NCBI GenBank assembly: GCA_018608405.1
Contig: JABAZP010000015.1
Span: 91,853 to 155,852, forward strand
Source: Flavobacteriales bacterium
GTDB lineage: Bacteria; Bacteroidota; Bacteroidia; Flavobacteriales_E; Vicingaceae
Length of the DNA: 64,000 nucleotides
Direction of reading: 5' to 3'
Shown: one piece after another, positions 36,730 through 45,999 of the stretch
Layout of the letters: each line of letters starts with the position of its first letter
Position numbering within the stretch: the stretch's first letter is position 1
The notes under the pieces: model-generated
Seen by the model: only the letters and a program-made list of their open reading frames with translations
Told to the model about the DNA's origin: nothing
The model's database searches: none
Made by a program: the position numbers and the translations under genes

Positions 36730-36987
36730 TTTACAACGCCATTGTATGTAGCGTCCGTTTTGGTGAAGATAATGTTTCGAATTTAAAATAGCCAAAGCTG
36801 TGCTTTGGACTGTTACTTTTTTGATTATCAATAGGCCAAAATACAGTTTTGGCGGGGCTTCCAGAAACCACAGAACTACGGCCTAGCAGGTCCCACGGAT
36901 GATATCATACAAAATGTTGTATGTTTTGTTTCGATTATTCCCAACGCCCCAAATTCAACCGTTTTAGGGCAAAGGGTGCGTTAAACA
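36730..36987. other. Structured non-coding patch with four hairpins
   Basis: No gene is visible here. Four stem-loops occur in about 180 bases: CCAAAGC-tgt-GCTTTGG (36792-36808), GCCAAAA-tacag-TTTTGGC (36835-36853), CATACAA-aatg-TTGTATG (36906-36923) and GCCCcAAA...TTTTaGGGC (36946-36970, one mismatch). Between the second and third lies a stretch of about 50 bases that is much more GC-rich than its surroundings. The patch is bounded by TTTACAACGCC (36731) and GGTGCGTTAAA (36975), which are loosely inverse. It could be a small mobile or palindromic repeat, a structured RNA, or a degenerate recombination site. I cannot name it. Confidence 0.45.
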
Positions 36988-37155
36988 AACATAAGTTACA
37001 AAGTTAAAGGAACATAGTTTACACTTTTAGGATGGGTAATTTGATGAAAAAATCAAATTATCATGCCTTGGAAAGTAAAAACAACTATGAAACATCAATT
37101 AAACTTTATCAATAATTAGTGTAACGCATGTATCTTTAACTTTGTAACGCATGTA
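36988..37155. repeat. Inverted-repeat element overlapping the 3' end of a lipoprotein gene
   Basis: Arm A (36988-37024, plus strand) and arm B (37119-37155, read on the minus strand) are about 37 bases each. They share the exact 15-base core GTTACAAAGTTAAAG and are about 80% alike overall. A 24-base AT-rich hairpin (37037-37060) lies between them. Arm B extends into a direct repeat: GTAACGCATGTATCTT at 37121 and again at 37144, a 23-base period. Arm B encodes the last residues of the neighbouring lipoprotein. Confidence 0.6.
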
Positions 37156-37767
37156 TCTTAACGAACAATGTAATGTTTCAATCCAACCACCTGCTAAAAT
37201 TAGCACGCTTAAGTCATTTTGCTCGTTAGTCTTTAAATAGCTGTCTGCAGATTTAAAAGCATCGGATACCAGAGCCAAGAGTGAATCTTGATTTCCAAGG
37301 TTAGCTTCAAATCGCTTAATCATTGTTTCGTCAAAGATATTTGTCATCCCTAATTCAGCAGAAAGTCGTTTTGTAATTGCCATATAAGAAATAGCATCTT
37401 GCGTTTGATCGTAAATCGTTGCATAGCCCATATCCGCTCCATAGACACCTAAATTTAGTGCTTTTCTTGCTGAAGTTGAAAGGTTGTAAGCATTGCTAGT
37501 TGGACTTAGCATTTCCGAAGAATATGCAGCACCGGAATGTTTCAATAAAAAGGCGGTTTGGATAGGAGATGGCACGCTAAATACCTTACCGTTAATCTTC
37601 AATAAGTTGGCGTCCTTATCTTCTTTATTTTCCTCTGTTTTTTCTCCGTCTTCTTTGTTTCCTCTTTTCGATTCTTCCGCACAACTCATTAAGAAAAATA
37701 CGACGAATGTAAATACGCCTACTTTTTTAAGGATAGTTTGTGTATTCTTTAAGTTAGTTTTTAACAT
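37099..37767 (-). CDS. Lipoprotein of unknown function, C terminus probably replaced
   Basis: I start at ATG 37767 (MLKTNLKNTQ), which leads into a lipoprotein signal with lipobox LMSC; the longer frame starts at 37815, just after the symporter gene. The mature part has a charged linker (Lys/Glu/Asp-rich), then a helical domain with SARKALNLGVYGADMGYATIYDQ and VLILAGGWIETLH. From about residue 205 on (RYMRYKVKDTCVT) the sequence is encoded by the tandemly duplicated 23-base repeat. Because 23 is not a multiple of three, the native C terminus was probably lost. The remaining product may be truncated or non-functional. Confidence 0.65.
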   Translation of the reverse strand: MLKTNLKNTQTILKKVGVFTFVVFFLMSCAEESKRGNKEDGEKTEENKEDKDANLLKINGKVFSVPSPIQTAFLLKHSGAAYSSEMLSPTSNAYNLSTSARKALNLGVYGADMGYATIYDQTQDAISYMAITKRLSAELGMTNIFDETMIKRFEANLGNQDSLLALVSDAFKSADSYLKTNEQNDLSVLILAGGWIETLHCSLRYMRYKVKDTCVTLIIDKV

Positions 37768-37817
37768 TTTAGTGCTGTAAATGAGTATAATAATTATTCT
37801 TCGAAGCGTAAACATAA

Positions 37818-39584
37818 TTAAATCTCAAAAATTCGAGTTCTTTTCATTTGAAATCTTAATAATAAAAATGAAATTAACGCTAATATGAATTCAATCCCTG
37901 CGTGAGCGTAATTCTGAAATATAAAATCTCCAATACCAAACAATATGCAATAGACCATGACAATTGAGCTAACCCAACTAATAAATAGCGGCGCTAGTTT
38001 AGATTTGGGCTTATTTGGATTCCTGTATTTTTTCCATCCTCCGTCAGGTTTCACTTTTTCATAAAAGCGAATCAATCTTTTCTCTTCCGTTGGTGGTGTT
38101 AAGAAAGTAGCTAATAACCAACAGACTGTGCTAAACCCAACTGTAAATAAAAAATTAAAGGGGTATTCCAATCCGATAACATAATTGGCTAAAATATACC
38201 CTGCAAAGGGGGCAATACTTGCCACAATTTCACTCCAGGCATTAATTCGCCACCAATACCAGCGTAAGATTAAAACCATTCCAAGACCAGCCCCGCATTC
38301 AATTAAGAACTTTGCAGCAGCATCTATACTTGAAATTTGTGTGGTTGCAAATAATGCTAGCAACATAATTAGCACGGTGAATATTCTTGCTTTCTGAACA
38401 TAATCCTTTTGTTCAGCCTCTTTTGTTTCGATTCCTCTTTTTGGCTTCAGAAAACGCTTGTACAAGTCATTGGTTAGGTAACTTGCTCCCCAATTTAACT
38501 GGGTTGAGATGGTACTCATGTAAGCTGATAAAAATGCGACAAGCAACAATCCTTTTAACCCTGTAGGTAGGTGATCTTTCATGGCCATTACAAATCCTTG
38601 TCCAGCATCTTCAACCGGTAATTCTGGGTATAAAACCAATGCGCACAAGCCAACTATTATCCACGGCCACGGGCGCAAACAATAATGTGCAACTTGAAAG
38701 AAAAGGGTAGCATAGATGGCATTTTTTTCGTCCTTGGCGCTCATCATACGCTGTGCTATGTATCCGCCACCTCCAGGTTCCGCCCCAGGGTACCAACTTG
38801 CCCACCATTGCACCAAACCAAATGTTAAAAAGGCGGCAACCGTGACACTAAAAGTCCCAATGTCGTTCACTACAGAGCCAGAATTTATAGTAGGAAAAAA
38901 GTTAAAGCGCCAAGCAGGTAACTGTTCCTTCAAACCTGTAATTCCGCCTACTTTATCTGTATTTAACACCACAACGGCGAGAATAATACAACCTGTCATG
39001 GCGATGAAAAACTGGACAAAATCAGTCATCGCTACTCCCATTAACCCTGAAAGAGAAGAATAGATAGCAACAAAAACCATGGCTCCTGCTATGACCCAAA
39101 TTACCGTCTCGTCAGGAATGTCAAAAAAAACTTTTAAAATGGAAGCCAATGCCACGTTAACCCAACCGATAACAATTACGTTAAGGAATAGACCCATGTA
39201 AACGGATTTAAAACCTCTCAAAAATGCAGCAGCTTTTCCACTGTATCTTAATTCTACAAATTCTAATTCTGTAACAACTTCTGATCGTCTCCAAAGCTTG
39301 GCAAAGAAGAAAGTCGTTAACATTCCTCCAATTAGCATATTCCACCAAAGCCAGTTTCCTGAAACACCATTTTGAGCAATGAGCTCCGTTACTAAAAGAG
39401 GAGTGTCAGCAGCGAAAGTTGTCGCTACCATAGAAATTCCTGCAATGTACCAAGGTAAGTTCCTTCCACCTAAAAAGAAATCGCTTAAGCTCTTACTAGC
39501 TTGTGTTTTATAAAAAATACCAATACTAAATGCTAGAATTAAATAGGCTATGATTATTATCCAGTCTAAAGGTGCTAAAGTCAT
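37818..39584 (-). CDS. Sodium:solute symporter family protein
   Basis: The 588 residues have about 13-15 transmembrane segments. The N terminus reads LDWIIIIAYLILAFSIGI, followed by FFLGGRNLPWYIAGISMVAT, a typical first-helix block of the SSS (SLC5) family. The middle part (PGGLRL-free, GAEPGGGGYIAQRMMSAKDE) resembles the Bacteroidota subgroup often annotated only as Na+:solute symporter. The substrate cannot be read from the sequence. The upstream region (39585-39696) is divergent with the RNA methyltransferase gene. Confidence 0.88.
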   Translation of the reverse strand: MTLAPLDWIIIIAYLILAFSIGIFYKTQASKSLSDFFLGGRNLPWYIAGISMVATTFAADTPLLVTELIAQNGVSGNWLWWNMLIGGMLTTFFFAKLWRRSEVVTELEFVELRYSGKAAAFLRGFKSVYMGLFLNVIVIGWVNVALASILKVFFDIPDETVIWVIAGAMVFVAIYSSLSGLMGVAMTDFVQFFIAMTGCIILAVVVLNTDKVGGITGLKEQLPAWRFNFFPTINSGSVVNDIGTFSVTVAAFLTFGLVQWWASWYPGAEPGGGGYIAQRMMSAKDEKNAIYATLFFQVAHYCLRPWPWIIVGLCALVLYPELPVEDAGQGFVMAMKDHLPTGLKGLLLVAFLSAYMSTISTQLNWGASYLTNDLYKRFLKPKRGIETKEAEQKDYVQKARIFTVLIMLLALFATTQISSIDAAAKFLIECGAGLGMVLILRWYWWRINAWSEIVASIAPFAGYILANYVIGLEYPFNFLFTVGFSTVCWLLATFLTPPTEEKRLIRFYEKVKPDGGWKKYRNPNKPKSKLAPLFISWVSSIVMVYCILFGIGDFIFQNYAHAGIEFILALISFLLLRFQMKRTRIFEI

Positions 39585-39696
39585 TTTGATTCTTTTTTCA
39601 AAGATTATAAATTCAAGGCATGTTAAGAGGGTTATAATATTTGTTTATGAACAATGAATGATGGATAGCATAAGCAGGAATCTGTAAGTTTGCAAC

Positions 39697-41031
39697 ATGT
39701 CAGAAGAACCGAAAAAAGAGGAAGGAACTCCTTCTATTTTAGATAAGCTTAAGATCAAGAAAACCGGAGTAAGGCCTAAAGAAAAGATATATCAACCGAG
39801 AGAAGACAAGACAACTTCTCCAAAAGACGATAAGCCCATTCAAATTAAATTGGATGGTGAGTTTAAGATGGTGGCAACGTGCATGCAAAACATGGAGCCT
39901 GAATTAGAACAAGAATTAATTGATTTAGGCGCAAAAGAGATACAGGTAAAGAGAAGAGCAGTTGAGTTTGTTGGTGATTTAGAGTTGTTGTACAAGGCCA
40001 ATATTTGGTTGCGAACAGCATTGAAGGTGTTAAAGCCAATCTATCATTATTCTGCAAAGAATGATGACGAACTATATAAAAGAGCTTTGAAATTACCGTG
40101 GGAAACAATTTTTAACTCTGAAAAGACTTTTTCAATTGATTCTGCAGTTAGTTCCACTCACTTCACACACAGCCAATTTGCTTCGTTGCGCATAAAGGAT
40201 GCGATTGTAGACCGCTTTAGAGCGCAGCAACTGAATCGGCCAAACGTTGAACGTTTTGATCCCGATGTTCGAATTCACCTCCATATTAACGATACCTCAA
40301 TTACCCTTTCGTTGGATAGCAGCGGAACGCCATTATTTAAAAGAGGGTATAGGGTGAAGCAGCATTTAGCACCAATAAATGAATGTTTGGCAGCAGGCCT
40401 TATTTTGAAGAGCAGTTGGAGAGGAGAAGAAGATTTTTTCGACCCCATGACTGGTACAGCAACTATTGCTATAGAGGCAGCACTAATTGCTTGTAATATT
40501 CCACCGAATTTAAATCGGACAAACTTTGCATTTGAAGGTTGGAATAATTACGACGTAAGCCTACTTTCTAAAGTGTTAGGTCAAGCCCAAGAAGTGTACA
40601 GACCGTTAAAAGTCAATATTTACGCAAAAGAGTTAAACTCAAATAATTTACGCTCTGCAAGAATGAATATTAATTCCGCTAATATGCGTAAAAGCATAGC
40701 GTTAGAACAAGCAGATTTTTTCAAAACACCGCCGCCTTCAGATAGTGGCGTTATGATTATAAACCCTCCTTATGGAGAAAGAATAGAACTTCAAGAAGGG
40801 TTACCTGATTTTTTCGAAAAAATTGGCTCTACCTTAAAACACGAATATTCTGGCTGGGATGCTTGGATCATTGCTTCTGATGAAGAATCTTTCAAAAACA
40901 TTGGACTTAAACCTTCTAAAAAGATTCCTGTAATGAACGGGAAGCTAGAATGTCAATTTAGAAAGTTCGAATTATTTGAAGGAAAGAGAGTGGAAGAAGT
41001 GATAAGGCGAAGTGGAAAGAAACGAGATTAA
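39697..41031 (+). CDS. THUMP-domain RNA methyltransferase (RlmL/RlmK-like)
   Basis: Probable 23S rRNA guanine-N2 methyltransferase. The 444 residues comprise a lysine-rich N-terminal extension of about 50 residues, a THUMP domain (about 60-160, with MEPELEQELIDLGAKEI), and a Rossmann methyltransferase domain. DPMTGTATIAIEAALIA (about residues 250-266) is the AdoMet loop, and INPPYGERI (about 352-360) is the NPPY catalytic motif for N2-guanine methylation. The gene ends nine bases from the convergent GT9 gene. Confidence 0.9.
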   Translation: MSEEPKKEEGTPSILDKLKIKKTGVRPKEKIYQPREDKTTSPKDDKPIQIKLDGEFKMVATCMQNMEPELEQELIDLGAKEIQVKRRAVEFVGDLELLYKANIWLRTALKVLKPIYHYSAKNDDELYKRALKLPWETIFNSEKTFSIDSAVSSTHFTHSQFASLRIKDAIVDRFRAQQLNRPNVERFDPDVRIHLHINDTSITLSLDSSGTPLFKRGYRVKQHLAPINECLAAGLILKSSWRGEEDFFDPMTGTATIAIEAALIACNIPPNLNRTNFAFEGWNNYDVSLLSKVLGQAQEVYRPLKVNIYAKELNSNNLRSARMNINSANMRKSIALEQADFFKTPPPSDSGVMIINPPYGERIELQEGLPDFFEKIGSTLKHEYSGWDAWIIASDEESFKNIGLKPSKKIPVMNGKLECQFRKFELFEGKRVEEVIRRSGKKRD

Positions 41032-41039
41032 ATGATGAT

Positions 41040-42029
41040 TTATTCAGGAAATTGAGGTCGATCAAATTGTTCTTTTTGAATACTATAAGCACAATCAAAA
41101 TGACCCAATGGACATTCTTTTTTACCATGTAAACCACAAGGCCTGCATTCTAATTCTTTTTTTGTTTCCACCACTTTAGCTTGATCAGCCAATGGCCCAA
41201 AACCAAATGAAGGAACGGTTGAACAAAAAACTGCATTGGTAGGAGCATTCAAAGCAGATGCCATGTGCATTGGCGCAGAGTCATTAACATAATTCATGGT
41301 AGCTCCTTTCATTAAAGCCGCTGACTCTAGAAAACTTAGTTGTCCACTTAAATTAATAAGTTTCTCTCTTCCACACATTTCCACAATTTCTTCGCATTCC
41401 TCCGTATCATCTGGGCCGCCGAGTAAATAAATTACCCAGTTATCATCTTGTGACAACAATAATTCAACCCATTTTAAACTTGGAAACTGCTTTGTAGCCC
41501 AAACTGAGGTAGGAGCGAAACAGAGGTAAGGTTCATCTTGAAATTGCTTTACATTTTTAACATCTTCTTTCGACGGATATAATTTTGGTCTTGTGTATTT
41601 GTCGTCAGTTAACTCCCTAACTAAAGACAGATTACGACTCGTTTCATGTTGGCCTATTAGTTGATGCCCAATTTTTTTGGTAAACGTAAAAGACATTGGG
41701 TTTTTTCTGAAACCTACTTTAACTTTAGCTCCGGATAATGCAGTAATTAGGCCAGCGGCCATAAATCGTTGCGCATTAATCACACAATCGTAGTTTCTTG
41801 AACGAACTGTAGCGATAACTTGAAGAAGCGAACGGTATTTTTTACCGCCTTTTGTCCAAATCAATACTTTGTTAACCTTTGGGTGGTTATGCAGTAGTTT
41901 TTCATTTCCCTTGCGAAGTAAAAAATCAATTTTTGCTTCTGGATAGAATTCGCTAAGCTTCTCAATAATAGGAGTTGCCAATATTACGTCACCTATGAAG
42001 GCAGTCTGTATAATAAGTATCTTATTCAT
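41040..42029 (-). CDS. Family 9 glycosyltransferase (heptosyltransferase-like)
   Basis: The 329 residues start with ILIIQTAFIGDVILATP, the signature first strand of LPS heptosyltransferases. FAPTSVWATKQFPSLKWVELL is followed by LLGGPDD and YVNDSAPMHMASALNAPT, the donor-binding blocks of GT9. A heptosyl donor is plausible because hldD is present at 17.7 kb. Its ATG overlaps the dapD stop (TAATG), so it is the last gene of the lptFG-GT4-dapD-GT9 unit. Confidence 0.9.
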   Translation of the reverse strand: MNKILIIQTAFIGDVILATPIIEKLSEFYPEAKIDFLLRKGNEKLLHNHPKVNKVLIWTKGGKKYRSLLQVIATVRSRNYDCVINAQRFMAAGLITALSGAKVKVGFRKNPMSFTFTKKIGHQLIGQHETSRNLSLVRELTDDKYTRPKLYPSKEDVKNVKQFQDEPYLCFAPTSVWATKQFPSLKWVELLLSQDDNWVIYLLGGPDDTEECEEIVEMCGREKLINLSGQLSFLESAALMKGATMNYVNDSAPMHMASALNAPTNAVFCSTVPSFGFGPLADQAKVVETKKELECRPCGLHGKKECPLGHFDCAYSIQKEQFDRPQFPE

Positions 42030-42844
42030 TACACAGCAACTTCGAAATCTCGAAGAACGTCATTAAGAGAAGTTTTTAAATCAGTACTTGCTTTTCGCTG
42101 TCCTATAATTAAGGCACACGGTACTTGGAATTCTCCTGCTGGAAATGTTTTCGTGTAAGAACCGGGAATTACCACAGATCTGCTTGGTACGACTCCTTTA
42201 TATTCTTTTGGCTCTTTTCCTGTTACATCTATTATTTTGGTTGACTTGGTCAACACGACATTCGCCCCCAAAACGGCTTCTTGTTCAACTCTTACGCCTT
42301 CTACAACAATACATCGTGAACCAACAAAGCATCCATCTTCAATGATTACTGGAGAGGCTTGTAATGGCTCCAAAACACCGCCAATTCCGACTCCACCGCT
42401 CAAATGAACATTTTTCCCTATTTGAGCACAACTTCCAACTGTAGCCCAAGTATCCACCATTGTGCCTTCATCAACGTGTGCACCAATGTTGATGTACGAA
42501 GGCATCATAATCACACCTTTTGCAACGTAGGCTCCGTAACGTGCAATAGCATGAGGCACCACTCTGATTCCTTTCTTAGCATAGTCCGATTTTAGAGCCA
42601 TCTTATCATGAAACTCAAACGGTCCCACTTCAATGGTTTCCATTTTTCGAATAGGGAAGTATAGCACAACAGCCTTTTTGACCCATTCGTTTACTTTCCA
42701 ACCATTTTCTGTTGGTTCTGCACACCGAAGGTCCCCTGAATCAATTTTGGCAAGCACAAATTCAATTGCCTTGATGGTTTGTTGTTCTTTAAGTAATTCA
42801 CGGTTCTCCCATGCACTTTCAACTAAATTCTGAAGGTCTTTCAT
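42029..42844 (-). CDS. dapD: 2,3,4,5-tetrahydropyridine-2,6-dicarboxylate N-succinyltransferase
   Basis: Step of the succinylase branch of lysine and diaminopimelate synthesis. The 271 residues have an N-terminal helical domain and a left-handed beta helix of hexapeptide repeats (GAYVAKGVIMMPSYINIGAHV and VIEDGCFVGSRCIVVEGVRV). GTMVDTWATVGSCAQIG and NVHLSGGVGIGGVLEP are DapD-specific. It is embedded between glycosyltransferase genes with four-base overlaps, an unusual setting for an amino-acid gene but consistent with a cell-wall role. Confidence 0.95.
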   Translation of the reverse strand: MKDLQNLVESAWENRELLKEQQTIKAIEFVLAKIDSGDLRCAEPTENGWKVNEWVKKAVVLYFPIRKMETIEVGPFEFHDKMALKSDYAKKGIRVVPHAIARYGAYVAKGVIMMPSYINIGAHVDEGTMVDTWATVGSCAQIGKNVHLSGGVGIGGVLEPLQASPVIIEDGCFVGSRCIVVEGVRVEQEAVLGANVVLTKSTKIIDVTGKEPKEYKGVVPSRSVVIPGSYTKTFPAGEFQVPCALIIGQRKASTDLKTSLNDVLRDFEVAV

Positions 42845-44010
42845 GTTGACAAAAATAATTTTTCTAATTGGTTCGTAGTTGATTTCCAGTCGTAATTCTG
42901 ACGAACAAAATCATGACCGTTCAGTGCAATTCTAGAAGCTAGCTGGTTATTTTCTAAAAGCTCGGTAATTGCTGTTACATAATCATCTACACAATTAGCA
43001 ATGATGATGTTTTCTCTGTCCTTTGCTTTTAAAGCATTATTGGCTAAAGTAGAAGTAATGCAAGGGATTTGCATCGCCATTGCTTCTAGTAGTTTATTTT
43101 GCAAACCAGTGCCAATTTGCATGGGCGCAATAAACACTTTTGAGCAGGCGTAATAATCTCGAATGTCATCGACCCAACCCGTTACCGTTACATTTTTTTG
43201 TGCTAATCTCTGAACTTTCGCATTTGGAGAAGCTCCTGCGATGGCTAGTGTTGCCGAAGGGCTTTTTTTCCATAGTTCAGGTAATACCTCTTCTACTAAA
43301 AATGTAACTCCGTCTACATTGGGCGCGTAAGACATGTTTCCTGTAAATACTAAGTCAAACGATTTCTCCTTTCTTCTAGGACTAAAATAGGCTAAGTCGA
43401 CCCCGTTCCTAACTATTTCAATGGAGCTGTTTTGAGCGTGAATGATTAAGTCCCGATCTTGCTCTGAAATGATCGTTTTATTTTCGAAAGCATTAAAAAT
43501 AAAATGCTCGTACTTTTTAAGTCTACTGGCCTCGATACGCACAAAAGGTTTTAGATAAGCTTTTGATTTTTCGATTCTTCTTTCCATTCCTTTTGAAAGA
43601 ACATCCATGTAATCCAATGTCTTAGGAATATCTTTGACTTCTTTTACATATTCACTCACTCGAATGAGTTGACAGTAAATGTGATCTACCTTATTGCTTC
43701 TAAAAAAGTTGACAATTGGCTTTTTTGCACTTTTTTTGAAAAAGTAGGCTACCTGTAGCGGAAGTTTTGAAAAGAGTAAGCCTTTAATTAAGTTTTTTAT
43801 AATTGTAAGTCTGCTTAGTTGAACCACCATTATTTCCTTGCAATATGGTTTTAGTTCATCAAAGTGAGAAGGTCGAACATCCTTATCGCTTAAACAACAC
43901 AGGTAAATTTCATTGCTCTTTGAAAGCTCTTTAATTTGATGATATGCTCTGAGTTTATCTCCTTTTTCCAATGGAAATGGGAATCTAGAAAGGAGAATAC
44001 CTATCTTCAT
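42841..44010 (-). CDS. Family 4-like glycosyltransferase
   Basis: GT-B fold protein of 389 residues. The N terminus ILLSRFPFPLEKGDKLRAYH and the C-terminal nucleotide-sugar block are clear: DLVFTGNMSYAPNVDGV, VTVTGWVDDIRDYY, and the E-containing APMQIGTGLQNKLLEAMAMQ. The N-terminal pattern resembles the TIGR03087 (PEP-CTERM/XrtA-associated) sugar transferase group, but no exosortase context is visible here. It overlaps LptF/G upstream and dapD downstream by four bases, which points to envelope polysaccharide or LPS assembly. Confidence 0.88.
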   Translation of the reverse strand: MKIGILLSRFPFPLEKGDKLRAYHQIKELSKSNEIYLCCLSDKDVRPSHFDELKPYCKEIMVVQLSRLTIIKNLIKGLLFSKLPLQVAYFFKKSAKKPIVNFFRSNKVDHIYCQLIRVSEYVKEVKDIPKTLDYMDVLSKGMERRIEKSKAYLKPFVRIEASRLKKYEHFIFNAFENKTIISEQDRDLIIHAQNSSIEIVRNGVDLAYFSPRRKEKSFDLVFTGNMSYAPNVDGVTFLVEEVLPELWKKSPSATLAIAGASPNAKVQRLAQKNVTVTGWVDDIRDYYACSKVFIAPMQIGTGLQNKLLEAMAMQIPCITSTLANNALKAKDRENIIIANCVDDYVTAITELLENNQLASRIALNGHDFVRQNYDWKSTTNQLEKLFLST

Positions 44011-45449
44011 ACGTGTGATGCAGTTTTTTTCTTGAAAAAAGACTTAAAGAAACTGGTGTAAGAATCAAAGTTGAACAGCGCAGAGTCACTAGTGGCTTTA
44101 TAGGTAAAAAACAAACCAACAGGTAAAAGAATTGCAGAAGCCATCCACATGCCAAGAAGAGGGTCAATCGCTCCTTCTTTTGCCATTTTTTCTCCGGATA
44201 TACTAAGAATATGAAAGAGTAAAAAGAATAAAACAGAGATAATGATTGGCATGCCCAACCCTCCTTTTCTAATGATAGCGCCGAGAGGTGCACCTATTAA
44301 AAATAGAATAACACAAGCAAAGGGCAGGGTTAATTTTTTGTGCCATTCTATTTCGTGGCTCCAAATGTATTTATTTCGACTTTTCATGTCTTCATGCATA
44401 CTACTTAATCGAGACCGAGAGTTTCGGCTTAAGTTAGTAGCAGTAATTAAAATTTGGCCTTTCTTCTCGTCATTAAAAGTGGAGAAATAATTGTCTAAAT
44501 CTATTTGGCTTGAATCTTTCTTTTGGGTAAATCTACTTTCATCATAATTTGAGTAGAGAAATGAACTATTTTTTAAGCCTGTTTTAAAGTTTTCAAAATG
44601 ATTATTTTTCATTTTGTTTAAGGTGTCTATGGCACTTGACAATTGCGCCATATTTAACATTTTATATCCTGTTTTAAATAGCTCTTCGTCTGTTCTATTT
44701 AAGTCAAATTGTGATAAGTCAGAGCGGATGATATTCTCTTTAAATTTTGATCTCGCTAACGTATATTCTTTTTTAACCTGCGGGTTTTCTTCTTCCTCGT
44801 AATTAATGCCATTGATTAATTTTAATTCTAAATATCGCTTGTCAGCAGTCATGGTCATAATTCCCTCTTCTGCTTGGGTAACCTTTCGGTTTCCCGGACC
44901 ATCTGAATGATCGTAAATTAAGACATCGTACAAGTGTTCAACACCATCAATTTCCTTTTTATCCTTTACTCTGATTGTGATGTCTTCTAAATCGTTTGAA
45001 AACATACCCGGCTGAATATCCATGGTAGGTTTTTGCTGTTTAATGTCATACAACAATGATTTACTTTTTAAGTTAGCTACTGGAAGCCAATAATTTGAGA
45101 ACAAGTAGGCAACAAAACTCAGCATAAGCACAACTGCGAATAGAGGTTGTAAAACTTTCTTTAGAGAAATTCCTGCCGACTTAAATGCTACCAATTCATA
45201 GTGTTCTCCTAAATTTCCAAAGGTCATTAAGGAGGATAGTAAAATGGAAAGGGGCAAGGCCATCGGAACTAAGCTGGCAGCTACGTATACCAGTAATTGC
45301 ACAAAAACACCAAATTCTATACCCTTACCAACTAAATCATCTATGTATTTCCATAAGAACTGCATGAGCAGAACAAAAATGGAAATGAAAAATGTCGCCA
45401 TAAAGGGCGACATAAATGATTTTAGAATAAATTTTGAGGAGGTTTTCAA
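44007..45449 (-). CDS. LptF/LptG-family permease
   Basis: Inner-membrane component of the lipopolysaccharide export (Lpt) complex. The 480 residues have two or three N-terminal helices (about 10-125, including PMALPLSILLSSLMTFG), a large periplasmic jellyroll region (about 135-370), and three C-terminal helices (about 375-460, with LPFACVILFLIGAPLGAIIRKGGLGMP). That glycine-rich helix is a family landmark. It heads a four-gene unit with GT4, dapD and GT9. The LptB ATPase is not in the window. Confidence 0.9.
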   Translation of the reverse strand: MKTSSKFILKSFMSPFMATFFISIFVLLMQFLWKYIDDLVGKGIEFGVFVQLLVYVAASLVPMALPLSILLSSLMTFGNLGEHYELVAFKSAGISLKKVLQPLFAVVLMLSFVAYLFSNYWLPVANLKSKSLLYDIKQQKPTMDIQPGMFSNDLEDITIRVKDKKEIDGVEHLYDVLIYDHSDGPGNRKVTQAEEGIMTMTADKRYLELKLINGINYEEEENPQVKKEYTLARSKFKENIIRSDLSQFDLNRTDEELFKTGYKMLNMAQLSSAIDTLNKMKNNHFENFKTGLKNSSFLYSNYDESRFTQKKDSSQIDLDNYFSTFNDEKKGQILITATNLSRNSRSRLSSMHEDMKSRNKYIWSHEIEWHKKLTLPFACVILFLIGAPLGAIIRKGGLGMPIIISVLFFLLFHILSISGEKMAKEGAIDPLLGMWMASAILLPVGLFFTYKATSDSALFNFDSYTSFFKSFFKKKTASHV

Positions 45450-45498
45450 CGTCTATTTTTATAGTAAGCGTTTCACCTAAAGTTTTATTGTGTTGGAA

Positions 45499-45882
45499 TT
45501 AAGAGCCTATTGCATGCAAAAGACTATTCACTTGGCTTTCCCAAAGTAATTGAGACTCTTCAATTTCATCTTCTTCAGCGTAATCTGTAATAATCAAAGA
45601 AACATCATTAGTGAGGTCATCTGTCTCTAGTTTGAATTCAAAAAATGAATCCTCGTCTTCGTCTTCTTCCCACTTAAAGCGAATGTATTTATCTGTTTTC
45701 TTAGACAATAACATTGCAGTTTCTTCCGAACCATCCCAAATAAAGACAAACTTCTTACCTCTTGAATTTACATTATCTGCAAACCATTCAGAAAGACCTG
45801 AGGGTGTTGATAGAAATTTGTATAACATCTTCGGTGATGCTTTAACTACAAATTCTAATGTGTACTCTACTTTATTTCCCAT
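45499..45882 (-). CDS. START-like/SRPBCC-fold small protein
   Basis: The 127 residues begin KVEYTLEFVVKASPKMLYKFLSTPSGLSEWFADNV, a typical SRPBCC or AHSA1-like lead with its WF motif. They continue with FIWDGSEETAMLL and an acidic strand EEDEDEDSFF. This compact START-like family is widespread in Bacteroidota, with no assigned ligand. Immediately downstream (45450-45498) nothing recognisable is present before the LptF/G gene. The 117 bases upstream also hold no feature I can name. Confidence 0.8.
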   Translation of the reverse strand: MGNKVEYTLEFVVKASPKMLYKFLSTPSGLSEWFADNVNSRGKKFVFIWDGSEETAMLLSKKTDKYIRFKWEEDEDEDSFFEFKLETDDLTNDVSLIITDYAEEDEIEESQLLWESQVNSLLHAIGS

Positions 45883-45999
45883 TGCGTGTTCAGGTTATAA
45901 GGTCGCAAGATACACACTTTTAAGTGATTTTTAAATTTCCTAATGGACTTATTGCGTGCCAAGTAATTGTTAATTGAAGCTACGAAGTATCTTTTTTGT

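Noticed and set aside
36730-36987. Integron attC site
   Set aside because: AAC/GTT-like ends exist, but the length, arrangement and absence of an integrase or cassette genes do not support it beyond a loose resemblance.
37037-37060. AT hairpin as an intrinsic terminator
   Set aside because: The 9-base stem contains almost no GC pairs and no clean T tract follows it on either strand. It is better seen as part of the inverted-repeat element.
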